Of a stretch of DNA of 11,685 nucleotides, positions 1 through 8,207 are shown one piece after another. A model generated the notes under the pieces. That model searched no databases. It had not been told where the DNA came from and worked only from the letters and a program-made list of their open reading frames with translations. Numbering within the stretch: position 1 is the stretch's first letter; each line of letters begins with the position of its first letter. The translations under genes were made by a program, and so were the position numbers. Origin of the DNA: UMGS755 sp045597205 (GTDB lineage: Bacteria > Bacillota > Clostridia > UBA1381 > UBA9506); assembly GCA_045597205.1 (NCBI GenBank), contig JAZODT010000095.1, forward strand, positions 1-11,685. The letters are read 5' to 3'.

Positions 1-1
1 C

Positions 2-223
2 CTGCAATCGATGCAGGGCATTGGTTATAAAGAAGTGTTTGATTATTTGGACGGCAACGTGAGCCGGGAAGAGTGTCTGGAAGAAATTAAAAAGGCCACA
101 AGGCATTATGCCAAACGACAGCTTACATGGTTCCGCCGTGATGAACGGTATTTGTGGATAAATCCCTTAGAAGAAGGCGCCTTACAGAAAATATGGGAGG
201 CTTTTACATGGAAGAACCCCTGA
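2..223 (+). CDS. miaA: tRNA dimethylallyltransferase MiaA, C-terminal end (5' truncated by window edge)
   Basis: This is the last 73 codons of MiaA, which transfers a dimethylallyl group to N6 of A37 in tRNAs that read UNN codons. The frame is open to the left edge (it reads L-Q-S before the first visible Met at 11), so that Met is internal and not a start. The recognisable family signatures are QGIGYKE near the beginning of the visible part and TRHYAKRQLTWFRRD towards the end, followed by a WI motif; these form the conserved C-terminal region of bacterial MiaA. The catalytic P-loop half of the protein lies outside the window. The stop codon (221-223) lies inside the start of recD2, a 16-base overlap that suggests translational coupling. 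Confidence 0.95.
   Translation: MQSMQGIGYKEVFDYLDGNVSREECLEEIKKATRHYAKRQLTWFRRDERYLWINPLEEGALQKIWEAFTWKNP
195..200 (+). promoter_or_regulatory. Ribosome binding site fixing the recD2 start
   Basis: GGGAGG lies 7 bases before the ATG at 208. It decides between that ATG and the longer in-frame reading from the ATG at 154, which has no such site and would add 18 residues that simply overlap miaA. Confidence 0.8.
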
Positions 224-2418
224 AGCTTACCGGAACGGTAACGGAGGTTATCTATTTTAATAAAGAAAACGGTTACAGCATTTTCGACCTGTTAACGGAG
301 GAGAAAGAGGTGGTTACCTGTACGGGTACCTTGCCTTTTGTGAATCCGGGGGAAAGTCTGACGGTGATGGGCGGTTGGCATTATCATCCCAGTTATGGCA
401 AACAGCTGAAGATGACTGGATTTTTGCGCCCAGAGCCGGGGGATAAGGCAGAAATTTTAAGCTTTTTGGCTTCGGGCATCATCTCCGGTGTCCGTCGGGC
501 GACGGCAGAAAAAATAGTGGATCGATTTGGGGCAGACAGCTTGCGGGTCATTGAAGATACACCGGAGCGGCTGGCAGAAATCAAGGGCATAACAGAGAAA
601 AAAGCGTTTCAGATTCGGAGTGCCTATTTAGAAACAAAGGACTTGGAACAACTCATCATGTTTGTGCAAAAGCATGGCATTGCCACCGGTCACGCCATGC
701 GGCTTTATGAGCTTTATGGCAGTCGGGCGGTGAATAAAATTGAGGCAAACCCCTATTTGCTTTGTGAACATATTAAAGGCATCAGTTTCCGTACAGCAGA
801 TGGGGTGGCGCGAAATTTGGGCGTGATGCCGGAGGATGAAAACCGCATACGTGCCGGTGTGATTCACACCTTGACCTATGGTGCTTTTTCCGGTGGGCAT
901 ACCTACTTGCCCCGGGATATTTTGGTGCAAACAGCATCACAGCTTTTGGGTGCCGATTCCTTATTAGTGGAAAATGCCTTGGTTTCGCTTCTTGCTTCCA
1001 GTCGGCTTATAAGCGACAAAATGGAAGAGGGGGAAGGGATTTTTCTCCCCACCTTATATGAGGCAGAAAGAAGCTTGGCAGAAGCCTTAAAAGAAATGAC
1101 AGAGAACACAAAAAGTCCGGATATGAAACTGATTCGTGATGTGGAAAATGAAATTGCCGCTTTAGAAGAAGAGCAGGGCATCACCTTGGCACCTATGCAG
1201 AAAGAAGCGGTGCTCACAGCACTTACAGCAGGGTTCTCTATTATCACCGGCGGACCGGGCACCGGTAAAACAACAGCCATTCGCTTTTTGATAGCGGCCT
1301 TTAAAAAGAGAAAGAAAAAGATTGCACTTTGTGCGCCAACCGGTCGGGCGGCTAAGCGGATGAGTCAACTCTCCGGCCATGAGGCAAAAACCATTCACCG
1401 CTTGCTGGAGATAGGCTATGCCGCTGATGATGAACTGCTGCGGCGATATAATAAAAATGCAGATGACCCTCTTTCAGAGGATGTGGTGATTGTAGATGAG
1501 GCCAGCATGGCTGATGTGTTATTGTTATCAGCCTTGGTAGATGCCATTAAACCAGGTAGGCAACTGATTTTGGTGGGGGATTCTGACCAACTGCCGCCTG
1601 TAGGTGCCGGCAACGTGCTTAAGGATGTTGTGGCATCCGGTAAAGTGCCGGTGGTGCGACTTGATACCGTGTTCCGTCAGGCAGAGGAAAGTATGATTGT
1701 GTTAAATGCCCATCGGATTAATCATGGAGAAATGCCGATTTTTAATGAAAAGGATAAAGACTTTTTCTTTGTGAATGCTTTAGGGGCGGAGTCTATTGCC
1801 GAAAAACTGACCGATTTGGTTAAAAATCGGTTGCCAAAAGCTTATGGCTTTGACCCCCTGCAGGAGATTCAAGTGATTTCACCTATGAAAAAAACAACTG
1901 CCGGCGTCATTAGTTTGAACAAGCTGTTGCAAGAGGCGTTGAATCCTGCACAGAAGGGGCGCAAGGAACGGGCAAGTGCCTTAAGAACTCTCCGTGAGGG
2001 CGATAAGGTGATGCAGATTAAGAATAACTATGATTTACCTTGGGAAACCTTAGACGGAAAAACAGAGGGCGTGGGCGTATATAACGGCGACATTGGCATG
2101 ATTGAACGGGTAGATTCCGACGAAATTTCCGTTGTGTTTGACGGGGAACGTCGAGTGGCTTATAAACCACCAATGTTTGAAGAATTGGAGCATGCCTATG
2201 CGGTGACGGTACACAAAAGCCAGGGCAGTGAGTTTCCGGCGGTAGTCATGCCCGTGTTTCACGGAGTACCTCGCTTAATGACAAGGAATTTGATTTACAC
2301 AGCAGTCACCCGAGGGGCGAAATTAGTGGTGTTAGTAGGACAAAAGAGTGCAGTGGAAACCATGGTTAAAAACGATTTTGAGGAAAAACGGTATTCCTCT
2401 TTGCAACAATTTTTATAA
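208..2418 (+). CDS. recD2: RecD2-type ATP-dependent 5'-3' DNA helicase (SF1B)
   Basis: A 736-residue protein of RecD2 length (about 700-800 aa in the family). RecD2 is the RecD-like helicase of bacteria that acts without RecBC and contributes to replication-fork and repair processes. Visible parts: an N-terminal OB-like segment (about 5-75), a helix-hairpin-helix region with GI-type hairpins (about 84-140), then the helicase core. Motif I GGPGTGKTT is at 348-356, motif II VDEAS around 430, motif III GDSDQLPPVGAG from about 456, VFRQ from 487-488, the HKSQGSEF motif from 669 and motif VI YTAVTR from 697. The chosen ATG has a strong ribosome binding site and gives a typical RecD2 N-terminus (EEPLKLTGTVTEV). 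It overlaps miaA by 16 bases and is followed after 11 bases by the methyltransferase gene, so it sits inside a probable operon. No recB or recC is seen nearby, in line with the stand-alone RecD2 type. Confidence 0.95.
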   Translation: MEEPLKLTGTVTEVIYFNKENGYSIFDLLTEEKEVVTCTGTLPFVNPGESLTVMGGWHYHPSYGKQLKMTGFLRPEPGDKAEILSFLASGIISGVRRATAEKIVDRFGADSLRVIEDTPERLAEIKGITEKKAFQIRSAYLETKDLEQLIMFVQKHGIATGHAMRLYELYGSRAVNKIEANPYLLCEHIKGISFRTADGVARNLGVMPEDENRIRAGVIHTLTYGAFSGGHTYLPRDILVQTASQLLGADSLLVENALVSLLASSRLISDKMEEGEGIFLPTLYEAERSLAEALKEMTENTKSPDMKLIRDVENEIAALEEEQGITLAPMQKEAVLTALTAGFSIITGGPGTGKTTAIRFLIAAFKKRKKKIALCAPTGRAAKRMSQLSGHEAKTIHRLLEIGYAADDELLRRYNKNADDPLSEDVVIVDEASMADVLLLSALVDAIKPGRQLILVGDSDQLPPVGAGNVLKDVVASGKVPVVRLDTVFRQAEESMIVLNAHRINHGEMPIFNEKDKDFFFVNALGAESIAEKLTDLVKNRLPKAYGFDPLQEIQVISPMKKTTAGVISLNKLLQEALNPAQKGRKERASALRTLREGDKVMQIKNNYDLPWETLDGKTEGVGVYNGDIGMIERVDSDEISVVFDGERRVAYKPPMFEELEHAYAVTVHKSQGSEFPAVVMPVFHGVPRLMTRNLIYTAVTRGAKLVVLVGQKSAVETMVKNDFEEKRYSSLQQFL

Positions 2419-2429
2419 AAGAGGCGCAT

Positions 2430-3080
2430 ATGGATAATCAGATTACATATCCTTATATTGAAGAATTTTTAAACGCCCTCCAAGTGCCGGAGGACGGCTT
2501 TTTGCGTGCTTTGGAGGAAACTTGCCGAAAAGAAAATATTCCGGCGGCTGTTCGCCCTACGGCACGGCTTTTATATCTTTTGGCGGCGGCGAAAACACCC
2601 AAACGGATATTAGAAATCGGCACGGCGGCGGGGTACTCTGCCCTAGTGCTTTATTTAGGCAGCGGTAAACAAGCTAATATTATCACCATTGAAAAAGATG
2701 AAGAACGATTTTTAATGGCACGGCAGAACCTGCGAGCCTTTGGAGCGCTGGATAAAGTGAAACCCATTTGCGGTGATGCAGAAGAAGTGCTGAATACCTT
2801 AGAGGGTTCCTTTGATTTGGTGTTTATTGATGCGGCCAAAGGTGCCAGCATGCGTTATTTTGAAAAAATAATGGATAAGGTTCAGCCGGGGAGCATGGTG
2901 GTGACGGATAATGTGCTTTATGGCGGTCGCACAGCGGCACCGGGTGACCCTACCCACAAGCACAGAACCGGTGTTCGTGCCATGCGGGAATATCTGGATT
3001 ATTTGTGCCACGAACCCCGGTTTTATACAGCAGTTTTGCCTGTGGGCGACGGTGTGGCGATTACATTGATTAAGGAGTAA
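2430..3080 (+). CDS. trmR: SAM-dependent O-methyltransferase, TrmR-like (possible tRNA 5-hydroxyuridine methyltransferase)
   Basis: A 216-residue class I methyltransferase of the metal-dependent catechol/caffeoyl-CoA O-methyltransferase fold. The SAM-binding motif is LEIGTAAGYS at 61-70, with an acidic residue after the next strand (E88). The expected divalent-metal ligands are visible as D134 (in DLVFIDAAKG) and D160-N161 (in TDNVLYGG). In Bacillus subtilis the homologue of this size, TrmR (YrrM), methylates 5-hydroxyuridine at the tRNA wobble position to 5-methoxyuridine. The neighbours miaA and pth, also tRNA genes, fit that role, but the U32-peptidase-like hydroxylation genes that often follow trmR are absent here. 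The start has GAGG 5 bases upstream. Family membership is clear; the tRNA substrate is inferred, and a small-molecule O-methyltransferase remains possible. Confidence 0.8.
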   Translation: MDNQITYPYIEEFLNALQVPEDGFLRALEETCRKENIPAAVRPTARLLYLLAAAKTPKRILEIGTAAGYSALVLYLGSGKQANIITIEKDEERFLMARQNLRAFGALDKVKPICGDAEEVLNTLEGSFDLVFIDAAKGASMRYFEKIMDKVQPGSMVVTDNVLYGGRTAAPGDPTHKHRTGVRAMREYLDYLCHEPRFYTAVLPVGDGVAITLIKE

Positions 3081-3086
3081 CAGGAA

Positions 3087-3656
3087 ATGTATGTAATTTT
3101 GGGAATCGGAAACCCGGGGAAGCAATATGAAAACACCAAGCATAACATTGGGTTTATCAGTTTGGATTTTCTGGCGGCATCTTTAGGGGTTCAAATGAAT
3201 AAAATTAAATTTAAAGCATTGGTTGGTGAGGGTTATCTCGGCAGTGAAAAGGTGCTGTTGGTGAAACCCCAGACCTTTGTGAATCTTTCCGGCGAAAGTG
3301 TTGCAGAAATTATGAATTTTTATAAACTGCCGCCGGAAAACTTAATTGTGATTTATGATGACATTAATTTAGATGCCGGTCGCATCCGCATCCGCCCCAA
3401 GGGGTCAGATGGGGGACATAACGGCATTAAATCTATTTTATATCACTTAAAAAGTGATAACTTTCCCCGTATCCGCTTAGGGGTGGGGATGAAGCCCCAA
3501 GGATATGATTTGGCGGATTGGGTCCTTTCTAAATTTACCGATGAAGAAATTAAAGTAATGTCTAAAGCAGTAGATTTGGTGCCGGATATGGTGGAGGAAA
3601 TTATTAAACGCGGTCCGGCTTCTGCCATGAATCGGTTTAACAATAGCGGAAAATAG
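3087..3656 (+). CDS. pth: Peptidyl-tRNA hydrolase
   Basis: A 189-residue bacterial Pth, the usual length. It cleaves the ester bond of peptidyl-tRNAs that drop off the ribosome, recycling tRNA in the cytoplasm. The N-terminal signature GIGNPGKQYENTKHNIGF contains the substrate-binding N9 and the catalytic H19. The aspartate that positions the histidine is D91 in YDDINL, and N112 lies in GGHNGIKS; these match N10, H20, D93 and N114 of the E. coli enzyme. KPQTFVNLSG (60-69) is also typical. The ATG is 6 bases after the methyltransferase stop, with AAGGAG overlapping the end of that gene. mfd starts 14 bases downstream; the pth-mfd pairing is widespread in Bacillota. Confidence 0.97.
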   Translation: MYVILGIGNPGKQYENTKHNIGFISLDFLAASLGVQMNKIKFKALVGEGYLGSEKVLLVKPQTFVNLSGESVAEIMNFYKLPPENLIVIYDDINLDAGRIRIRPKGSDGGHNGIKSILYHLKSDNFPRIRLGVGMKPQGYDLADWVLSKFTDEEIKVMSKAVDLVPDMVEEIIKRGPASAMNRFNNSGK

Positions 3657-3670
3657 ATTTTGGAAATGGC

Positions 3671-6600
3671 GTGAGTAATTTGTTCGAGGCATATTTAGCG
3701 GCAAAAAAAGAATGGAAAGAACTTGATACGATTGTAAAGCAAAAGCTTTCACCGATTTCGGTCAACGGTTTAACCGAACAGGCGAAGGCTCTTTTGGTTG
3801 CCCATTTTTGCAATAAAAACAAAACTGGCGTCATGGTGGTGTGTGACAGTGATTACACAGCACGGCTATTTTGTGAAGATATTCGTTTCTTTTTGGGAAA
3901 AGAGAGTATTTACTATCCCTCGAAAGAAATTGAATATTATAAAGTAGATGCTAAAAGCAATGAATTAGAGGCACAGCGCCTCGCGGCTTTGGGTCACTTG
4001 GCAGAAGAGGGCGATGAAGCAGTATTGGTGCTGGGGGTGGATGCGCTACTTCAGTTTGCGGCAGATTTTAATGCTTTTAAACAATCCCGTATTACCATTC
4101 AAGACGGCGAAAGCTATAATGCCACTGAGCTTTTGGCAAAGCTGGAAGCTATGGGCTATGTGCGGGAGGAAATGGTGGAGGCCAAGGGACAGTTTTCTGC
4201 CCGGGGTGGTATTGTGGATGTGTATCCGCCGGCGGCAGAAAACCCTTACCGTATTGAATTTTTCGGTGATGATGTGGATTCCATCCGTGAGTTTGACCCC
4301 ATTATGCAGACCTCGATTGGGCGGCTTGCAGAAATACAGATAGACGCTGCTAAAGAACAGGTTTCTGCTGAAAATGGTCAGCCTTGTGTAGCGGATTATT
4401 TGCCGGATGCCTCGGCAGTGTTTTTTAACGAGCCGGAGCGCATTCGTGAACGTGCCGAGGGTCTTTTGTGGGATATTGGCGAAACTGTTACCGGTCTTTT
4501 GGAAAAAGGCGTGATAGAAGAAGCAAAAGAAGCCTACATTCATGATTATGAAAAAGTTTTGCAAAGCCTTTTAAAGCATATGTTTGTTGGCCTTTTCACA
4601 TTGCCGCAATCAACGCGGGATTATCATCCCAAGGCGGTGGTATCTGTGACCAGTCATGGGATGAATATGTATTCCGGCCAGCGGGATTTGTTGTATAGCG
4701 ATGTGAAAGAATGGTTAGAACGAAAATTTGCCGTTGCGATTGTGGCAAGTTCTCCCTTGCAGGCCGAAGCACTGTTTCGAGAACTTTCTGACCACGAGTT
4801 TCCTGTTTTTTTGGATAAATCACCAGATAATTTGGTGGTGGGTCAGGTGCTCATTACAGAGGGACAGCTGAAAAAAGGTTTTCAGTTGTCGGAGAGTCGG
4901 TTGATACTGCTATCTGACAGTGAAATTTTTGGTCGGGAAAGCCGAAAAGCTCGCCGGAAAAAAGTGGCTAAAGGGAACAAGCTGAAAAGCTTTGACGATT
5001 TGGATATTGGTGATTTTGTGGTGCATGCTACCCACGGTATCGGTCAGTATGTGGGCTTAGATACCCTGACAGTAGAGGGGCATTATAAGGATTACTTAAA
5101 AATAAAATACGCAGGAGACGATTTTTTATATGTTCCCTGCGACCAACTGGATTTATTGCAAAAATACATTGGCAAAGAAGCGAGAGTCCGTCTTTCTAAA
5201 ATGGGCGGAGCCGATTTTGCCCGGCAAAAAGCCAAGGTTAAAAAATCCACCATGGAATTGGCCGAAGGTCTCATTCAGCTCTATGCGGCCCGGCAGGCTG
5301 CAGAGGGTTATGCCTATTCGCAGGACAGCACCTGGCAAAAGGAATTTGAAGACCATTTTCCCTATGAGGAAACAGAGGACCAACTCACTGCCATTGCCGA
5401 GGTTAAGTCAGATATGGAAAGCACGCGCCCTATGGATAGACTGTTATGCGGTGATGTGGGTTACGGCAAAACCGAGGTGGCTTTGCGGGCGGCCTTTAAA
5501 GCCGTGCAGGATTCTAAACAAGTGGCTTATTTAGCTCCTACAACCGTACTGGCACTACAGCATTTTAACACCTTTACCCGCAGAATGAAAACTTTTCCGG
5601 TGAAAGTGGAGTTGCTTAGTCGGTTGGTTTCAAACAAGGAACAGACAGCGATTTTAAAACGGTTAAAAACCGGGGAAACAGATATTGTCATTGGTACACA
5701 CCGTTTGCTGGGGCAGGATATTGAGTTTAAGGATTTAGGTCTTTTGGTCATTGACGAGGAACAACGGTTTGGGGTAAAGCACAAAGAACGGATTAAAGAA
5801 ATGAAAAACAATGTGGATGTTTTAACCCTTTCGGCAACGCCCATTCCCCGAACCCTTCATATGTCTATGGTGAACATTAAGGATATGAGTTTATTATCTG
5901 AGCCACCCCAGGACAGATATCCAGTATCTACTTATGTGGTAGAATATAATCCGGTGATTGTGGAGGAAGCCATTAAAAAAGAACTCTCCCGCGGGGGTCA
6001 GATCTATTATCTGCATAATCAGACCCAGTCCATTTCGGCATGTGCCAGAAGATTGCAAGAGGCCTTTCCTAATGCTAAAGTGCGGTATGCTCATGGACAA
6101 ATGGACCCTGATACTTTGGAGGATGTCATGCTTGCTATGCAATCCGGCGAGATTGATATTTTGGTTTGCACCACCATCATTGAGACGGGACTCGACATTC
6201 AGAATGTGAATACGATGATTGTAGAAAATGCTGACCGATTAGGACTTTCGCAATTATATCAGTTGCGGGGACGTGTGGGACGCAGCAACCGAAGGGCTTA
6301 TTGCTATTTGACTTATCAGCGGAACAAAAGCTTAAAAGAAGAGGCGGTGAAGCGCCTTTCGGCCATTCGTGAATTTACCGAGTTTGGCTCGGGCTTTAAA
6401 ATTGCTATGCGTGATTTGGAAATCCGCGGTGCCGGCAACTTGCTGGGGGCAGAACAACATGGCCACATGGAAACAGTGGGTTATGATATGTATTGCCGTC
6501 TGCTGGAGGAATGTGTGAACGAGCTGCAGGGCAAACCGTCACAGACAGAGGATTGGGAGCCACAGCTTGACTTTGAAGCCGATGCCTATATTCCCGCAAG

Positions 6601-7009
6601 CTATATTAAAAGCCATCGGTTGCGCCTTGAATTTTATAAAAAAATTGGCGCCGTACAAACAGAGGCGGATGGACAGGAAACAGCAGAAGAATTAATGGAC
6701 CGTTTTGGCGATTATCCTACCTGCGTGGGTAATCTTTTATTGGCGGCAGAAAGCAAAGCTTTGGCAAAAGAAACCGGCATCTCTCATGTGACGACCCGAG
6801 AGGGCAGTGTGCTTTGTTATTTTAAAGAAAGTTTTAACCCGGCGGTTATTGCAGATTTAATTAGCCATTATAAAGGGCGGATTCTTTTGTCGGCGGGTCA
6901 AAAACCCTATTTTGCTTATCGGTTGACGGAGGAAGATAAGAAAAATATGGCATTTTGTATTAAAAGTTTATTACAAACATTTAAAGACTTGCACAATCTA
7001 AAAAAGTAG
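3671..7009 (+). CDS. mfd: Transcription-repair coupling factor Mfd
   Basis: A 1112-residue Mfd, close to the usual 1100-1180. It recognises RNA polymerase stalled at DNA damage, pushes it off by ATP-driven translocation and recruits UvrA for nucleotide excision repair. Order of domains: UvrB-like N-terminal modules (about 1-350); a CarD-like RNA polymerase interaction domain (about 441-505, DLDIGDFVVHATHGIGQYVG); then the RecG-like translocase with motif I GDVGYGKT at 594-601, motif II DEEQ at 695-698, SATPIPRT after it and QLRGRVGR at 864-871; then the C-terminal TRCF domain (about 950-1090). The GTG start is the only possible initiation codon between the upstream in-frame stop (3644) and the conserved N-terminus. 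Its ribosome binding site is poor (TGGA, 6 bases away), so coupling to pth translation is likely. The final codons carry the promoter of the next gene. Confidence 0.97.
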   Translation: MSNLFEAYLAAKKEWKELDTIVKQKLSPISVNGLTEQAKALLVAHFCNKNKTGVMVVCDSDYTARLFCEDIRFFLGKESIYYPSKEIEYYKVDAKSNELEAQRLAALGHLAEEGDEAVLVLGVDALLQFAADFNAFKQSRITIQDGESYNATELLAKLEAMGYVREEMVEAKGQFSARGGIVDVYPPAAENPYRIEFFGDDVDSIREFDPIMQTSIGRLAEIQIDAAKEQVSAENGQPCVADYLPDASAVFFNEPERIRERAEGLLWDIGETVTGLLEKGVIEEAKEAYIHDYEKVLQSLLKHMFVGLFTLPQSTRDYHPKAVVSVTSHGMNMYSGQRDLLYSDVKEWLERKFAVAIVASSPLQAEALFRELSDHEFPVFLDKSPDNLVVGQVLITEGQLKKGFQLSESRLILLSDSEIFGRESRKARRKKVAKGNKLKSFDDLDIGDFVVHATHGIGQYVGLDTLTVEGHYKDYLKIKYAGDDFLYVPCDQLDLLQKYIGKEARVRLSKMGGADFARQKAKVKKSTMELAEGLIQLYAARQAAEGYAYSQDSTWQKEFEDHFPYEETEDQLTAIAEVKSDMESTRPMDRLLCGDVGYGKTEVALRAAFKAVQDSKQVAYLAPTTVLALQHFNTFTRRMKTFPVKVELLSRLVSNKEQTAILKRLKTGETDIVIGTHRLLGQDIEFKDLGLLVIDEEQRFGVKHKERIKEMKNNVDVLTLSATPIPRTLHMSMVNIKDMSLLSEPPQDRYPVSTYVVEYNPVIVEEAIKKELSRGGQIYYLHNQTQSISACARRLQEAFPNAKVRYAHGQMDPDTLEDVMLAMQSGEIDILVCTTIIETGLDIQNVNTMIVENADRLGLSQLYQLRGRVGRSNRRAYCYLTYQRNKSLKEEAVKRLSAIREFTEFGSGFKIAMRDLEIRGAGNLLGAEQHGHMETVGYDMYCRLLEECVNELQGKPSQTEDWEPQLDFEADAYIPASYIKSHRLRLEFYKKIGAVQTEADGQETAEELMDRFGDYPTCVGNLLLAAESKALAKETGISHVTTREGSVLCYFKESFNPAVIADLISHYKGRILLSAGQKPYFAYRLTEEDKKNMAFCIKSLLQTFKDLHNLKK

Positions 7010-7017
7010 TGTATAAT
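6989..7017 (+). promoter_or_regulatory. Sigma-A promoter for the foldase gene, inside the end of mfd
   Basis: TTGCAC at 6989-6994 and a perfect TATAAT at 7012-7017 are separated by 17 bases, the ideal spacing. Transcription would start near 7024, leaving a leader of about 40 bases before the TTG start at 7063. The -35 box lies within mfd coding sequence and the -10 box just after the mfd stop, so the foldase can be expressed independently of the upstream repair genes. Confidence 0.75.
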
Positions 7018-7048
7018 TATACTGTTAATTCGTTATCTACTATGGAAA

Positions 7049-7054
7049 AAGGAG
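7049..7054 (+). promoter_or_regulatory. Ribosome binding site pointing to a TTG start
   Basis: AAGGAG lies 8 bases before the TTG at 7063. The other in-frame candidates are a GTG at 7009 overlapping the mfd stop, an ATG at 7042 and an ATG at 7072; none has a site at proper spacing, and the first lies upstream of the predicted transcription start. Confidence 0.75.
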
Positions 7055-7062
7055 TGTTAACT

Positions 7063-8097
7063 TTGAAAAAAATGATTGTTTTGATCTGCGTATTGTGTCT
7101 GGCATTGAGCATGGCAGGTTGTGGCAAACTTCAGGTTTCTAGAGAAATTGCCAAGGTAAATGGTCGTATGATTACCAAAGCAGAATATATGTATTATCTG
7201 GAGAATGTTAAACAGCAGATGTTATCTCAATCCGGTACGCAGGATACAGCTAGCTTTTGGGATGCTGAAATTGATGGTGTGAAAGCCAGTGAAGCAGCTA
7301 AACAAAAGGCTTTGGAAGAAATGTTGCGTGTGGAAATTGCTTGCATTAAGGCAGAGGAACATGGTCTTAGCGTTTCAAATGAAGAATTAAAAGAAATCAA
7401 ATCCTTTGTTAAGTCTGGCGACAAAGAAACAGCCGCACAGATTGATGCAATTCAGGAAGTGACTGGTTTAACCGATGATTTACTAATAGATATGTTGACT
7501 AAAACCAATTTGGCCAATATTTTCGCTTCTGATATTCAAGCCCATAATCATGAAGCGTTAGAACCAACACAAGAAGAAATTTTAGCTGTTTATAATCAGG
7601 AATATGTACGTGTAAAACACGTTTTAATTGGTAACACACAAGAAGATGCTGATACTGCTGAACTTTCTGAGGAAGATGCAAGAGCAGCAGCCGAATCTTA
7701 CAGATTATCGCAGCTGGAAAAAGCACAGGAAGTTTTAGAAAAGGCAAAAGCCGGCAGTAATTTTGATACTTTGGTTGCAACCTATGGCGAAGATCCGGGT
7801 ATGGAAGAATCCAAAGACGGCTATACCTTTACCAATGGCAGCATGGTGCCTGAATTTGAAGAGGCTTCCTTTGCGTTGGCTGTTGGCGAAGTGTCTGAAC
7901 TGGTAGAAAGCACATATGGTTGGCATATTATTAAGCGATATGCATTACCGACTTCCGGCACAGATTATGATACGGCTATTCAGGCGGTAACCGCTCAATT
8001 ATCTCAGGAAAAATATAATACATTGGTTGACGGATATAAATCAGAGATGAACATTGAACTCCGCCAAGGTGTTATTGATGGTGTAAAAGTAAAATAA
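7063..8097 (+). CDS. PrsA-like peptidyl-prolyl cis-trans isomerase lipoprotein (parvulin type)
   Basis: Read from the TTG at 7063 this is a 344-residue protein. It opens with a lipoprotein signal peptide: KK, a hydrophobic stretch and MAGC, with Cys20 as the expected lipidation site (Met at the -3 position is slightly unusual). A SurA/PrsA-type chaperone region follows (about 27-170, starting EIAKVNGRMITKAEY). The PpiC rotamase domain runs from about 182 to 290, from VRVKHVLIG through a Ser/Met-Val-Pro-Glu-Phe segment near 260-265 to YGWHIIKRY. Such proteins sit on the outer face of the membrane and help exported proteins fold. The GGDLG stretch common in parvulins is replaced by KDGYTFTNG, so isomerase activity is probable but not certain. 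It follows mfd in the same order as in many Clostridia, has its own promoter and ends 12 bases before a strong terminator. Confidence 0.88.
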   Translation: MKKMIVLICVLCLALSMAGCGKLQVSREIAKVNGRMITKAEYMYYLENVKQQMLSQSGTQDTASFWDAEIDGVKASEAAKQKALEEMLRVEIACIKAEEHGLSVSNEELKEIKSFVKSGDKETAAQIDAIQEVTGLTDDLLIDMLTKTNLANIFASDIQAHNHEALEPTQEEILAVYNQEYVRVKHVLIGNTQEDADTAELSEEDARAAAESYRLSQLEKAQEVLEKAKAGSNFDTLVATYGEDPGMEESKDGYTFTNGSMVPEFEEASFALAVGEVSELVESTYGWHIIKRYALPTSGTDYDTAIQAVTAQLSQEKYNTLVDGYKSEMNIELRQGVIDGVKVK

Positions 8098-8109
8098 GTA
8101 GATTCACAT

Positions 8110-8148
8110 AAAAACAGGCTGTTGCAATGTATGCAGCAGCCTGTTTTT
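8110..8148. terminator. Strong intrinsic terminator, possibly bidirectional
   Basis: A 16-base-pair stem (AAAAACAGGCTGTTGC at 8110-8125 with GCAGCAGCCTGTTTTT at 8133-8148, one G-U wobble) closes a 7-base loop. On the + strand it ends in five U residues and lies 12 bases after the foldase stop. The A-tract on the 5' side gives a U-tract on the - strand, so it could also stop transcripts arriving from the convergent glucuronide operon. Confidence 0.9.
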
Positions 8149-8207
8149 GTATAACGAAAATCATGTTAAGTCTAGGCATAAGGTGAATCAATGAATAAAA
8201 AGAGAAC

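Noticed and set aside
154..207. Upstream extension of RecD2 by 18 residues
   Set aside because: The extra stretch only overlaps miaA codons, has no ribosome binding site, and does not look like the RecD2 N-terminus; GGGAGG before 208 settles the start.
4046..4564. 172-codon open frame on the - strand inside mfd
   Set aside because: It is antisense to well-conserved Mfd coding sequence, has no recognisable domain and no convincing start signal; a shadow frame.
5130..5534. 134-codon open frame on the + strand inside mfd
   Set aside because: It is a shifted frame over the RNA polymerase interaction and helicase domains, with a composition typical of out-of-frame reading.
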